NCBI RefSeq assembly: GCF_032340315.1
Contig: NZ_CP135436.1
Coordinates: forward strand, 558,001 to 622,000
Source: Streptococcus sp. DTU_2020_1001019_1_SI_AUS_MUR_006
Lineage (GTDB): Bacteria; Bacillota; Bacilli; Lactobacillales; Streptococcaceae
Direction: 5' to 3'
Length of the DNA stretch: 64,000 bases
Below, one piece after another: positions 33,253 through 41,757 of this stretch. A program made the translations under genes and the position numbers. A model generated the notes under the pieces. The model made no database searches, was not told the origin of the DNA, and saw only the letters and a list, made by a program, of their open reading frames with translations. The first letter of the stretch is position 1, and every line of letters starts with the position of its first letter.

Positions 33253-34920
33253 GTGTCAAATATTACTACAAGCTTATTTCAAGAAATGGTACAGGCTGCA
33301 TCTACTCGTTTGAACAAGCAAGCCGAATATGTCAACTCATTGAACGTCTTCCCAGTTCCAGATGGAGATACAGGAACAAACATGGGAATGACTATCGAAA
33401 ATGGTGCTAAAGAAGTAGCAGACAAACCAGCTTCAACTGTTGGTGAGGCTGCAAGTATCTTGGCTAAAGGTCTTTTGATGGGTGCGCGTGGGAACTCAGG
33501 AGTTATCACTTCACAGCTTTTCCGCGGATTCTCACAAGCCATCAAGACAAAAGAAGAGTTAACAGGAAAAGACCTAGCTCTTGCCTTCCAATCTGGTGTT
33601 GAAGTAGCCTACAAGGCTGTTATGAAGCCAGTTGAAGGAACAATCTTGACTGTATCACGTGGTGCTGCCATTGGTGCTAAGAAAAAAGCCGAGCAGACAG
33701 ACGATGCTATTGAGGTTATGCGTGCAGCTTTGGAAGGAGCTAAAACAGCCCTTGCTAAGACTCCAGACATGCTTCCAGTATTGAAGGAAGTTGGAGTTGT
33801 AGACTCAGGTGGTCAAGGTTTGGTCTTCATCTACGAAGGCTTCCTTTCAGCTCTTACTGGTGAATACAGTGCGTCTGAAGACTTTGTAGCGACTCCAGCG
33901 AATATGGGTGAGATGATCAATGCAGAACACCACAAATCTGTAGCCGGACATGTAGCAACTGAAGACATTACCTTTGGTTACTGTACGGAGATCATGGTTG
34001 CCCTTAAGCAAGGCCCAACTTATGCTAAAGAGTTTGACTACGAAGAATTCCGTAACTATTTGAACGACCTTGGGGATTCTCTGCTTGTTGTCAACGACGA
34101 CGAAATCGTTAAAGTTCACGTCCATACAGAAGATCCAGGACTTGTTATGCAAGAAGGTCTGAAATATGGTAGCTTGGTTAAGGTTAAAGTCGATAACATG
34201 CGTAACCAACACGAAGCACAAGTGGAAAAAGAAGCAACTCAAGTCAGCAAACCAGCTGAAGAAAAAGAATACGCCCTTATCGCAGTAGTAGCTGGACAAG
34301 GCTTGGCAGACATCTTCCGTGCTCAAGGTGTGGACTATGTCATCGAAGGTGGACAAACCATGAACCCTTCTACAGAAGATTTTGTCAAGGCTGTAGAGCA
34401 AGTGAATGCTCGCAACATCATTTTCTTGCCAAACAACAAAAATATCTTTATGGCAGCTCAATCTGCAGCTGAAGTATTGGAACAACCAGCAGTAGTGGTA
34501 GAAGCACGTACTCTTCCTCAAGGATTGACTAGCCTTCTAGCATTTGACCCAAGCAAGTCTATCGAAGAAAACCAAGAACGTATGACTGCAGCCCTTGGCG
34601 ATGTAGTCAGTGGTAGTGTAACAACAGCCGTTCGTGATACAACTATCGATGGTTTGGAAATCCATGAAAATGACAATCTTGGTATGGTAGATGGTAAGAT
34701 CCTCGTATCAAACCCTGATATGCACCAAACTCTGACTGAAACATTGAAACATATGTTGGATGAAGACAGTGAAATCGTAACCTTCTATATTGGAGAAGAT
34801 GGAAGCGAAGAATTGGCTAACCAAATCGCCCAAGAAATCGCAGAAGAATTCGAAGATGTCGAAGTAGAAATCCACCAAGGTCAACAACCAGTGTATCCAT
34901 ATCTTTTCAGTGTGGAATAA
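33253..34920 (+). CDS. fakA: Fatty acid kinase subunit A (DAK2/DegV-partner)
   Basis: A 555-residue protein with an N-terminal DhaL/DAK2 kinase domain carrying the Mg-ATP loop FPVPDGDTGTNMGMT (about 31-45) and ARGNSGVITSQ, a middle domain and a C-terminal domain that in this family contacts FakB. FakA phosphorylates FakB-bound exogenous fatty acids for phospholipid synthesis. The start is GTG at 33253, with ribosome site AGGAG inside the previous stop region, so it is coupled to the Asp23-type gene. Confidence 0.92.
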   Translation: MSNITTSLFQEMVQAASTRLNKQAEYVNSLNVFPVPDGDTGTNMGMTIENGAKEVADKPASTVGEAASILAKGLLMGARGNSGVITSQLFRGFSQAIKTKEELTGKDLALAFQSGVEVAYKAVMKPVEGTILTVSRGAAIGAKKKAEQTDDAIEVMRAALEGAKTALAKTPDMLPVLKEVGVVDSGGQGLVFIYEGFLSALTGEYSASEDFVATPANMGEMINAEHHKSVAGHVATEDITFGYCTEIMVALKQGPTYAKEFDYEEFRNYLNDLGDSLLVVNDDEIVKVHVHTEDPGLVMQEGLKYGSLVKVKVDNMRNQHEAQVEKEATQVSKPAEEKEYALIAVVAGQGLADIFRAQGVDYVIEGGQTMNPSTEDFVKAVEQVNARNIIFLPNNKNIFMAAQSAAEVLEQPAVVVEARTLPQGLTSLLAFDPSKSIEENQERMTAALGDVVSGSVTTAVRDTTIDGLEIHENDNLGMVDGKILVSNPDMHQTLTETLKHMLDEDSEIVTFYIGEDGSEELANQIAQEIAEEFEDVEVEIHQGQQPVYPYLFSVE

Positions 34921-34941
34921 GAATGAAATAGAAAACGAAAG

Positions 34942-34969
34942 AGGTCGGGAAAAGATTCCCGATCTTTTT
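34942..34969 (+). terminator. Terminator after fakA
   Basis: AGGTCGGGAA (34942-34951) pairs with TTCCCGATCT (34956-34965), followed by TTTT. Confidence 0.85.
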
Positions 34970-35053
34970 GGTTTGCAATGAGTTTTGGACCCAGTAGCTG
35001 ATTGGTGCTAGAAAATTGACCCAATCTAGTAATTTCTATTCCATCATTTTTTT

Positions 35054-35118
35054 ATGACATTTGTCATATCTCCTCATGACAGAAGCTTCTAGTGGCAATA
35101 ACCTCAAAGAGATATACT
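35054..35118 (+). promoter_or_regulatory. Activator-type promoter with three half-sites for the TCS-ABC operon
   Basis: The palindrome ATGACA-tt-TGTCAT (35054-35067) is followed by a third half-site ATGACA at 35076-35081. The -10 TATACT (35113-35118) has no recognisable -35 at the right distance. The half-sites lie about 45-70 bp before the start point, the usual place for an activator such as the operon's own response regulator. Confidence 0.6.
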
Positions 35119-35144
35119 AGATGTATCAAATGGAGGAAGAAAAA

Positions 35145-35336
35145 ATGAAACATAAAGTAATTGTCGCAATGAGTTTAGTAGCAGCAGGAGTCATGACCTA
35201 TCTCATGTTTTCTGGGTTGGATGAAGGCTTCTATCATTTTCCTTGGGAGTTATTTGCAGGATTTGGCATGATGTCTTGGTTGATCCGAGAAGGTTTGAAA
35301 TTGGTCTCAGATGTGAAAAAGGAGTTTGAAAAATGA
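35145..35336 (+). CDS. Small membrane protein (63 aa) heading the TCS-ABC operon
   Basis: Starting at MKHKVIVAMSLVAAGVMTYL, 8 nt after GGAGG; an upstream ATG at 35121 sits at the transcript start and is unlikely. It has two hydrophobic stretches (about 4-20 and 30-45) and a basic C-terminus. I do not recognise a family. Its end overlaps the next small gene by 4 bp (ATGA), so they are coupled. Confidence 0.7.
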   Translation: MKHKVIVAMSLVAAGVMTYLMFSGLDEGFYHFPWELFAGFGMMSWLIREGLKLVSDVKKEFEK

Positions 35337-35527
35337 AAAAAGCGATTCTCTATTTCTTTATTGGACTATCACTAGTGGTATGGTTGGTCGAAATGTTTAC
35401 AGGTTGGTTTGACCAAGCCTTCCTTCACCAAGCCATTCGCGGTGCCTGGGGTCTAGGATTTATGATTTTTATCGCCTTTCCGATGGGAAAGGAGTGGTTG
35501 AAAGGAGAATATCATGAACATGATTAA
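35333..35527 (+). CDS. Second small membrane protein (64 aa) of the TCS-ABC operon
   Basis: MKKAILYFFIGLSLVVWLVE begins the first of two hydrophobic segments; the second is around 35-52, followed by an acidic/His tail (EYHEHD). Function and family are unknown to me. It overlaps both neighbours (4 bp upstream, 14 bp into the ABC ATPase gene). With the preceding protein it could be an accessory of the transporter or the kinase. Confidence 0.7.
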   Translation: MKKAILYFFIGLSLVVWLVEMFTGWFDQAFLHQAIRGAWGLGFMIFIAFPMGKEWLKGEYHEHD

Positions 35528-36398
35528 GGTAGAAGGCTTAAATAAAAACATCAAGGGCAAGGCTATATTGAAGGATATTTCCTTTGAGGTGGCTGAAGGT
35601 GAATGTGTCGCCTTGATTGGGCCCAATGGTGCTGGTAAGACAACACTCTTGGACTGTTTGCTTGGAGATAAACTGGTCACCAGCGGTCAAGTATCCATCC
35701 AAGGATTGCCAGTGACGAATTCTCAGTTAGACTATATTAGAGGCTACCTCCCTCAAGAAAATGTCATTGTTCAGAAATTAAAGGTTAAAGAGTTGATTGG
35801 TTTCTTTCAAAGCATTTACCCAAATCCCTTGAGCAACCAGGAGATTGATCAACTATTGCAGTTTGACAAGCAACAAAAAGAGCAGTTGGCAGAAAAATTG
35901 TCAGGTGGGCAAAAACGTCTCTTCTCTTTTGTCTTGACCTTGATTGGGCGACCAAAACTTGTCTTTTTAGATGAGCCAACTGCGGCCATGGATACTTCAA
36001 CCCGTCAACGTTTTTGGGAAATTGTCCAAGACTTAAAAGCGCAGGGAGTTACCATTCTCTATTCGTCTCATTATATCGAGGAAGTAGAGCATACAGCAGA
36101 CCGGATTTTGGTCTTAAATAAGGGAGAATTGATCCGTGATACGACACCTCTAGCCATGCGCAGTGAGGAGATTGAAAAGCACTTTGTCCTACCTCTAGCT
36201 TACAAGGAAGTCGTCGAACAGTCTAACTTGGTTGAAAACTGGTCACAAAAACAAGATGCCCTGCAAGTAGTCACACGCGAAGCGGATGCTTTCTGGGAAC
36301 GGTTAGTCCAGGCAGGATGTAGGATTCAAGAAATTGAAGTCACTAACCGTAGCTTGCTGGATACAATCTTTGAAGAAACACAAAAGGGAGATGACTAA
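35514..36398 (+). CDS. ABC transporter ATP-binding protein
   Basis: A 294-residue ATPase with Walker A GPNGAGKTT (about 36-44), signature LSGGQKRLF, Walker B LVFLDEPTAAMD and H-loop YSSHYIEE, followed by an extra C-terminal domain (about 220-294) common in ABC-2 antibiotic/lipid exporters. It works with the permease encoded next. The order ABC ATPase, permease, histidine kinase, response regulator resembles the pneumococcal TCS11 locus. Confidence 0.9.
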   Translation: MNMIKVEGLNKNIKGKAILKDISFEVAEGECVALIGPNGAGKTTLLDCLLGDKLVTSGQVSIQGLPVTNSQLDYIRGYLPQENVIVQKLKVKELIGFFQSIYPNPLSNQEIDQLLQFDKQQKEQLAEKLSGGQKRLFSFVLTLIGRPKLVFLDEPTAAMDTSTRQRFWEIVQDLKAQGVTILYSSHYIEEVEHTADRILVLNKGELIRDTTPLAMRSEEIEKHFVLPLAYKEVVEQSNLVENWSQKQDALQVVTREADAFWERLVQAGCRIQEIEVTNRSLLDTIFEETQKGDD

Positions 36399-36399
36399 G

Positions 36400-37137
36400 A
36401 TGAAACGATGGATTGCACTAAACAAGATAGAATTTCTATTGACCAAACGACAATTAGTCTATTATCTATTATCTGTAGGGATGCCGACGGCCTTCTATTT
36501 ATTCTTTTCAGGCATGTACCAGGATACACCAAGTGGGCCGGCTAATTTTATGCGCGACTACCTTATCTCTATGACGGCCTTTTCCATGATGTCGACAGCT
36601 ATGTTTTCATTCCCAGCTGTTTTACATACCGATAAGATCAACAACTGGCAGAAAACATTACGCCATACTCCAGTAAATATGGTAGAATATTATCTATCAA
36701 AGATAACAAGTATGATGGTTGATTATTTGGTTTCAATCCTGGTTGTTTTCTCAGTTGGGCACTTGGTCAGGGGTGTGGATATGCCTCTAGGAAGCTGGAT
36801 TGGGGCTGCGCTCTTGCTTATTGCGGGAAGTGTAGCTTTTGTAGCGCTTGGCTTGATCCTGACACTCTTACCGTCTAGTCAGCTGATGTCTGTCGTGGGC
36901 AATCTTCTCTATCTAGGATTGGCTGTTTTAGGCGGACTCTGGATGCCCATCACTTTATTTCCAGACTGGATGCAAGCAATCGGGAAGTGTCTACCAACCT
37001 ATCAGTTGATGGAGTTGCTCAAGACCTTCTTAAACGAGGGTGGCATCAATTTATCAGCCACAGTTTATCTACTTGTTTTTTCAGCAGTTTTATTTGGTTT
37101 GACTATTTACCTTCAAGGTCATAAGGAGAATTCTTAA
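36400..37137 (+). CDS. ABC-2 type permease
   Basis: A 245-residue protein with six hydrophobic segments, starting MKRWIALNKIEFLLTKRQ. GGGAG lies 10 nt before ATG 36400; the in-frame ATG at 36391 is too close to it. It is the membrane partner of the preceding ATPase. The final codon shares its last base with the kinase start codon. Confidence 0.85.
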   Translation: MKRWIALNKIEFLLTKRQLVYYLLSVGMPTAFYLFFSGMYQDTPSGPANFMRDYLISMTAFSMMSTAMFSFPAVLHTDKINNWQKTLRHTPVNMVEYYLSKITSMMVDYLVSILVVFSVGHLVRGVDMPLGSWIGAALLLIAGSVAFVALGLILTLLPSSQLMSVVGNLLYLGLAVLGGLWMPITLFPDWMQAIGKCLPTYQLMELLKTFLNEGGINLSATVYLLVFSAVLFGLTIYLQGHKENS

Positions 37138-38234
37138 TGCTTGAAAAACTGAAAAGCATACATTATATGTTTTGGGCCAGTTTGATTTTTATGGTTTTTC
37201 CTATCCTCTCTGCAGTAGTTGGGGAGATTCCTAGCTGGCATTTACTAGTTGATATTCTATTTGTGGTGGCTTACTTAGGCGTTTTGACAACCAAGAGCCA
37301 GCGATTATCCTGGCTCTTTTGGATTATCATGCTAGCCTATGTAGCTGGGAATACCGTCTTTATTTATGGCAACTATGTCTGGTTCTTCTTTTTCCTTGCC
37401 AATCTCTTGATTTATCATTTTAGAGTGCGTAGCCTACGTTCTCTTCATGTCTGGACTTTCCTTCTTGCTCAAGTTCTTGTTGTTGGACAACTCATGATGT
37501 TTCAGTCAGTCGAAACTGAGGCTGTAGCCTTTGAACTTGGGATTCTTACTTTTGTCGATTTGATGACATTGGGCTTGGTTCGGATTCGCATTGTCGAGGA
37601 TTTGAAAGAAGCTCAGGCCAAGCAAAATGCCCAGATAAATCTATTGCTTGCTGAAAATGAACGCAGTCGTATAGGTCAGGATTTGCATGATAGCCTGGGG
37701 CATACCTTTGCCATGCTGAGTGTCAAGACAGATCTGGCCCTGCAGTTATTTCAGATGCAGGCCTATCCACAGGTGGAGAAGGAATTAAAAGAAATTCACC
37801 AGATCAGCAAGGATTCCATGAATGAAGTGCGAACCATCGTGGAAAATCTGAAATTACGGACTTTAGCATCAGAGCTTGAGACTGTCAAGAAGATGCTGGA
37901 GATTGCTGGAATTGAAGTTGAGGTTGACAATCAATTGGACAAGGCTAGCCTGACCCAAGATGTGGAGTCGACGGCTGCTATGATTTTGTTAGAACTGGCG
38001 ACCAATATCATCAAGCATGCCAGCGCTAATAAAGCCTATCTAAAACTGGAACGTACAGATCAGGAATTGCTCCTGACAGTTAGAGATGACGGGAAAGGTT
38101 TTGCAACTGTAAAAGGGAATGAACTCCATACAGTCCGAGATCGTGTAGCAGCCTTCTCAGGTCAAGTAGAGCTGGTCAGTTTGAAACATCCAACAGAGGT
38201 GCGCGTGCATCTGCCTTATAAGGAGAGAAAGTAG
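37137..38234 (+). CDS. Sensor histidine kinase (HisKA_3, DesK/LiaS-type)
   Basis: A 365-residue kinase with five to six membrane helices in the first 150 residues and almost no extracellular loop, then the phospho-acceptor motif DLHDSLGH (His184) and a C-terminal ATP-binding domain (LATNIIKHASA, VRDDGKGF). Intramembrane-sensing kinases of this sort usually respond to membrane or cell-envelope perturbation, often together with an ABC transporter. It overlaps the permease by 1 bp and is directly followed by its regulator. Confidence 0.92.
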   Translation: MLEKLKSIHYMFWASLIFMVFPILSAVVGEIPSWHLLVDILFVVAYLGVLTTKSQRLSWLFWIIMLAYVAGNTVFIYGNYVWFFFFLANLLIYHFRVRSLRSLHVWTFLLAQVLVVGQLMMFQSVETEAVAFELGILTFVDLMTLGLVRIRIVEDLKEAQAKQNAQINLLLAENERSRIGQDLHDSLGHTFAMLSVKTDLALQLFQMQAYPQVEKELKEIHQISKDSMNEVRTIVENLKLRTLASELETVKKMLEIAGIEVEVDNQLDKASLTQDVESTAAMILLELATNIIKHASANKAYLKLERTDQELLLTVRDDGKGFATVKGNELHTVRDRVAAFSGQVELVSLKHPTEVRVHLPYKERK

Positions 38235-38834
38235 ATGAAAGTATTAGTCGCAGAAGATCAAAGTATGCTTAGAGATGCCATGTGCCAGCTCTTAAGCTTT
38301 CAACCAGATGTGGAGACTGTCTTGCAGGCGAAAAATGGAGCTGAAGCTATCGAGGTTTTGGGGAAAGAAACAGTAGATATTGCCATCCTTGACGTCGAAA
38401 TGCCAGTCAAAACAGGACTAGAAGCGCTCGAGTGGATCAAACAAGAAGTGCCTGAAATCAAGGTGGTTATCGTTACGACCTTTAAACGCCCAGGTTATTT
38501 TGAACGAGCGGTCAAAGCAGGAGTCGACGCCTATGTCTTGAAAGAGCGAAGCATCGCCGAACTCATGCAAACCCTGCATACGGTGTTAGAGGGACGCAAG
38601 GAATATTCTCCAGAGCTGATGGAAGTCATGATGACCCATCCCAATCCCTTGACCGAGCAAGAAGTCGCTGTTTTGCATGGAGTTGCACAGGGGCTGTCCA
38701 ACCAAGAAATTGCGGATAAGCTCTACCTCTCAAACGGCACCGTCCGTAATTACATGACCAATATCCTCTCCAAACTAGGCGCCAGCAACCGAACCGAAGC
38801 AGCCAAAACTGCCGAAGAAGAAGGCTGGTTGTGA
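38235..38834 (+). CDS. NarL/LuxR-type response regulator
   Basis: A 199-residue regulator: receiver domain with phospho-acceptor Asp53 (AILDVEMP) and Lys near 104 (VLKERS), and a C-terminal LuxR-type helix-turn-helix ([35 protein letters not shown]). It begins immediately after the kinase stop codon. It probably controls the operon through the ATGACA/TGTCAT half-sites upstream of 35113, by analogy with DesR/LiaR-type systems. Confidence 0.93.
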   Translation: MKVLVAEDQSMLRDAMCQLLSFQPDVETVLQAKNGAEAIEVLGKETVDIAILDVEMPVKTGLEALEWIKQEVPEIKVVIVTTFKRPGYFERAVKAGVDAYVLKERSIAELMQTLHTVLEGRKEYSPELMEVMMTHPNPLTEQEVAVLHGVAQGLSNQEIADKLYLSNGTVRNYMTNILSKLGASNRTEAAKTAEEEGWL

Positions 38835-38848
38835 GGGAGAGAAAGAAA

Positions 38849-38882
38849 AAATCTCTTAGAAATGAATCTAAGAGATTTTTTG
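38849..38882 (+). terminator. Terminator after the response regulator gene
   Basis: AAATCTCTTAGA (38849-38860) pairs with TCTAAGAGATTT (38867-38878), 12 bp, followed by T. Confidence 0.9.
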
Positions 38883-38892
38883 TGTTATGTGA

Positions 38893-39655
38893 CTATTAGT
38901 CCGTCTCGCTCCGTTAGGTGCGCGTCGAAGGTTATACTAAAAAACTCCAAACGCGATACAATAAAGGTGTTCAAGTCAATTGTAAAGCGAAAGGAGAAAA
39001 CCATGGCACAAAAGTCTCATAGTTTATCACACACAAAGTGGATGTGTTCCATCACATTGTGTTCACCCCTAAGTATAGACGAAAAGTAATCTATAATCAA
39101 TATCGGAGTAGTTTGGGAGAAATATTTCATCGCTTGTGTAGTTATAAAGGTGTTGAAATTATCGAAGGACACTTGATGCCAGATCATGTACATATGTTAG
39201 TAAGTATTCCACCGAGGATAAGTGTTTCAAGTTTTATGGGGTATTTAAAAGGTAAGAGTGCACTCATGATGTTTGACAAACACGCCAATTTGAAATATAA
39301 GTTTGGAAATCGGCATTTCTGGGCGGAAGGTTATTATGTGAGTACAGTATGACTTAATGAAGCCACAATTAAGAAATATATTCAAGATTAAAGAAATTAT
39401 CCAGTGGATGATTTCTTCACGAGTATGAAAATTTGAGAGCGAGTAAAGCATGATATAGCACTAGATAAATGAAGTGTGAAAGAATATGAGGATCCCTTTA
39501 GGGATAGTGGTAAGTAATACTCACGCCTCTTTAAGAGGCAAGTGACGAGTCAGCTTGAACAAGGTAAAAGCCAGCGTCTTTAGGCGCTGGCTGGTAATTG
39601 AGCTTATAACCCTGGTGCAAACCACCCGTTAGACGGGGGGATTGGATTGTTACCT
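38893..39655 (+). mobile_element. Decayed IS200/IS605-type insertion sequence
   Basis: The segment surrounds a broken Y1 transposase gene and carries hairpins at both ends: a GC-rich left region (near 38900-38935), GCCTCTT/AAGAGGC and GCCAGCG...CGCTGGC on the right, and CACCCGTTAGACGGGGGG near the right end. IS200 elements have subterminal hairpins rather than inverted terminal repeats, so the exact ends are approximate. Confidence 0.65.
39003..39517 (+). pseudogene. IS200-family transposase TnpA, frameshifted and truncated
   Basis: The start MAQKSHSLSHTKWMC is followed by a one-base loss near 39045 that breaks the frame. It resumes in another frame as HHIVFTPKYRRKVIYNQ, EGHLMPDHVHMLVSIPP (metal-binding HxH) and FWAEGYYVSTV. 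A TGA then replaces the expected Gly codon (39350-39352), and LNEATIKKYIQ continues past it. Near 39392-39440 extra sequence interrupts the end, and KHDIALDK and SVKEYEDPFRD flank a further stop. At least three lesions make transposition activity very unlikely. Confidence 0.85.
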
Positions 39656-39672
39656 TGAATGCTATACGTTAA

Positions 39673-39736
39673 AACGCCGTATGCCGAACGACACGTATGG
39701 TGGTGTGAGATGGGCGAGAAATCAACCCTTACTCGA
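39673..39736 (+). mobile_element. Probable group II intron 3'-end remnant (domains V-VI)
   Basis: The block ACGCCGTATGCCGAACG, then CACGTATGGTGGTGTGAGA, with CTTACTCG near the end, matches the pattern of bacterial group II intron domain V and the 3' tail as I know it: CCGTATG pairs with CGTATGG. No reverse transcriptase frame is present, so it is a fragment. It sits directly between the decayed IS and dusB. Confidence 0.5.
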
Positions 39737-39752
39737 AAGGTAGTATAGAAGT

Positions 39753-40733
39753 TTAAGCCTTATCTAATTGCAATAGTGCTTCAATCTCGGCTAGTGTGCT
39801 AGCTTGCGAAATAGCACCACGAAGTTTAGCTGCACCAGATGTTCCACGGAGGTAGTGAGGAGCGAGTCCACGGAATTCACGGACCGCAACCTTTTCTCCC
39901 TTGAGGTTAATCAAGCGTTTCAAGTGCTCGTAGGCGATGTTCATTTTATCTTCAAAGGTTAAATCAGGAAGGATTTCTCCAGTTTCAAAGTAGTGATTGA
40001 TTTGATTGAAGAGGTAAGGATTCCCCATAGCTGCGCGTCCAATCATAACGGCATCAGCACCGACTTCTTCGATGCGTTGTTTAGCTTCTTGGACAGTGCG
40101 AATGTCACCGTTAGCGATAAATGGAATTTTTGTCAGAGCTTGTGCAACCTTGTGAAGGGTCTCGAGGTCAGCGTGACCAGTATACATTTGTTCACGGGTA
40201 CGGCCATGCATAGCAAGTGCAGAGACACCTGCAGCCTCAGCGGCGAGGGCATTTTCTACTGCCAGAGATGGGTCAGCCCAGCCGGTACGCATCTTGACAG
40301 TAAGGGGGATATCAAGGACAGATTGGACCTTGTTAATGATAGAGTAGATCTTGTCTGGATCTTTGAGCCACATAGCGCCAGCTTCGTTCTTCACGATTTT
40401 GTTAACTGGGCAGCCCATGTTGATATCCACGATATCGGTCTTGGTGTTTTCTTGGATGAATTCTGCTGCGCGTGCTAGGCTATCCTCGTCGCTTCCGAAA
40501 AGTTGGATCGAAACGGGGTTTTCTCCTTCATCGATATGAAGCATGTGAAGAGTCTTTTCATTGTTGTATTGGATACCTTTGTCAGAGACCATTTCCATGA
40601 CTACAAGGCCAGCTCCGAGCTCTTTTGCAATAGTACGGAAGGCAGAGTTGGTCACGCCGGCCATGGGTGCTAAAACGGTACGATTGGGAATCTCAACATT
40701 GCCAATCATAAAAGGTGTATTAAGATTTGTCAC
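39753..40733 (-). CDS. dusB: tRNA-dihydrouridine synthase (DusB-type)
   Basis: A 326-residue FMN enzyme with [24 protein letters not shown] (catalytic Cys) and MKMRTGW-type [12 protein letters not shown] and GRAAMGNP. It reduces specific uridines in tRNA to dihydrouridine. I take GTG at 40733 as start: it lies 9 nt after GGAGG and gives the conserved N-terminus [19 protein letters not shown] longer ATG frame (to 40763) begins inside hslO. The coding ends overlap by 14 bp, so it is translated with hslO. Confidence 0.92.
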   Translation of the reverse strand: MTNLNTPFMIGNVEIPNRTVLAPMAGVTNSAFRTIAKELGAGLVVMEMVSDKGIQYNNEKTLHMLHIDEGENPVSIQLFGSDEDSLARAAEFIQENTKTDIVDINMGCPVNKIVKNEAGAMWLKDPDKIYSIINKVQSVLDIPLTVKMRTGWADPSLAVENALAAEAAGVSALAMHGRTREQMYTGHADLETLHKVAQALTKIPFIANGDIRTVQEAKQRIEEVGADAVMIGRAAMGNPYLFNQINHYFETGEILPDLTFEDKMNIAYEHLKRLINLKGEKVAVREFRGLAPHYLRGTSGAAKLRGAISQASTLAEIEALLQLDKA

Positions 40734-41592
40734 GAATGAGTTCCTCCAGGTCGTTTTCATCAAAGTTGTAAGTTGTTTGGCAGAATTGACAAGTGATTTC
40801 TGCTCCGTGGTCTTCGTCCTTCATTTCCTGCAAGTCTGAGCTTGGGAGACTAGAAAGAGCCTTCATAAAGCGTTCTTTGCTACAGTCACATTGGAAACGG
40901 ATTTCTTCTTCGGAAAGACGCTTGTAGGCTTCGTCACCGTAGATTGCTTTGAGGAGGGCTTCGATATGGTCGTCGCTTTCCAGAAGGGTTGAGATAGCTG
41001 GCATTTCTTGGATGCGTTTTTCAAAACGAGCGATTTCTTCTTCCTTGGCTCCTGGCAAAACTTGAACAAGGAAGCCACCTGCAACCTTGACCTTGTCTTC
41101 TTCGTCCAAAAGGACATTGAGACCAACTGCTGACGGAGTTTGCTGGCTTTCTGTTAAGTAGAAGGCAAGATCTTCACCGATTTCTCCAGAGATAAGCGGA
41201 GTCATAGAGTTATAAGGATTTCCAGTGCCATAGTCTGTGATAACGAGAAATTGACCATTTCCAACAAAAGGTCCGACTAGAACTTCACCAGTTGCAGTCT
41301 TTTTGATGTCAACACCAGGATTTTGGACGTAGCCTTTGACATTTCCTTTGGTATCTGCGACGGTGATGATGGCTCCTAGAGAGCTAGTTCCAAGAACTTT
41401 AACCGTTAGCTTGGTATTTCCTTTTTCATTGGCTGCGAGAATCTGGCTGGCGATAAGGGTGCGGCCAAGTGCAACAGTTGAGCTAGCTTGAGTTTGATGT
41501 TTTTCTTGAGCAGTGCGGACAGTTTCAGTGCTATCAAGAACATAAGCACGAAAGGCCCCACTTTCTGATATAGTTTTAATAATTTTATCCAT
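40720..41592 (-). CDS. hslO: Redox-regulated chaperone Hsp33
   Basis: A 290-residue protein with the Hsp33 core and the C-terminal zinc switch of four Cys: CDC ([10 protein letters not shown], near 237) and CQFC (near 268). Under oxidative stress zinc is lost, and the protein dimerises and protects unfolding proteins. The hslO-dusB order is the same as in pneumococci. Promoter on the minus strand, with TAAAAT just upstream of the ATG. Confidence 0.95.
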   Translation of the reverse strand: MDKIIKTISESGAFRAYVLDSTETVRTAQEKHQTQASSTVALGRTLIASQILAANEKGNTKLTVKVLGTSSLGAIITVADTKGNVKGYVQNPGVDIKKTATGEVLVGPFVGNGQFLVITDYGTGNPYNSMTPLISGEIGEDLAFYLTESQQTPSAVGLNVLLDEEDKVKVAGGFLVQVLPGAKEEEIARFEKRIQEMPAISTLLESDDHIEALLKAIYGDEAYKRLSEEEIRFQCDCSKERFMKALSSLPSSDLQEMKDEDHGAEITCQFCQTTYNFDENDLEELIRDKS

Positions 41593-41757
41593 AACTATTA
41601 TTTTAGCATAAAAATGCCCAAAGGGGGAGTGGGGTGTTTGCTGATTCTGAGGATTATTTGAGTTTGAAACTAGGGAAAAACCGAAAAGATAAACAGATTA
41701 TTTTAGCATTTTTTTAATTTATGCTATGCTTGAAGAAGAAAATGAAAGGGGTAACAA

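Noticed and set aside
33847..34521. Long minus-strand open frame (224 codons) opposite fakA
   Set aside because: It is antisense to a well-supported gene, has no ribosome site and an amino-acid composition typical of a shadow frame.
39038..39352. Intact short transposase starting at ATG 39038
   Set aside because: That ATG arises from the shifted frame over TGG-ATG; the real N-terminus (MAQKSHSLSHTKW) is in another frame and the C-terminus is lost, so this is a pseudogene fragment.
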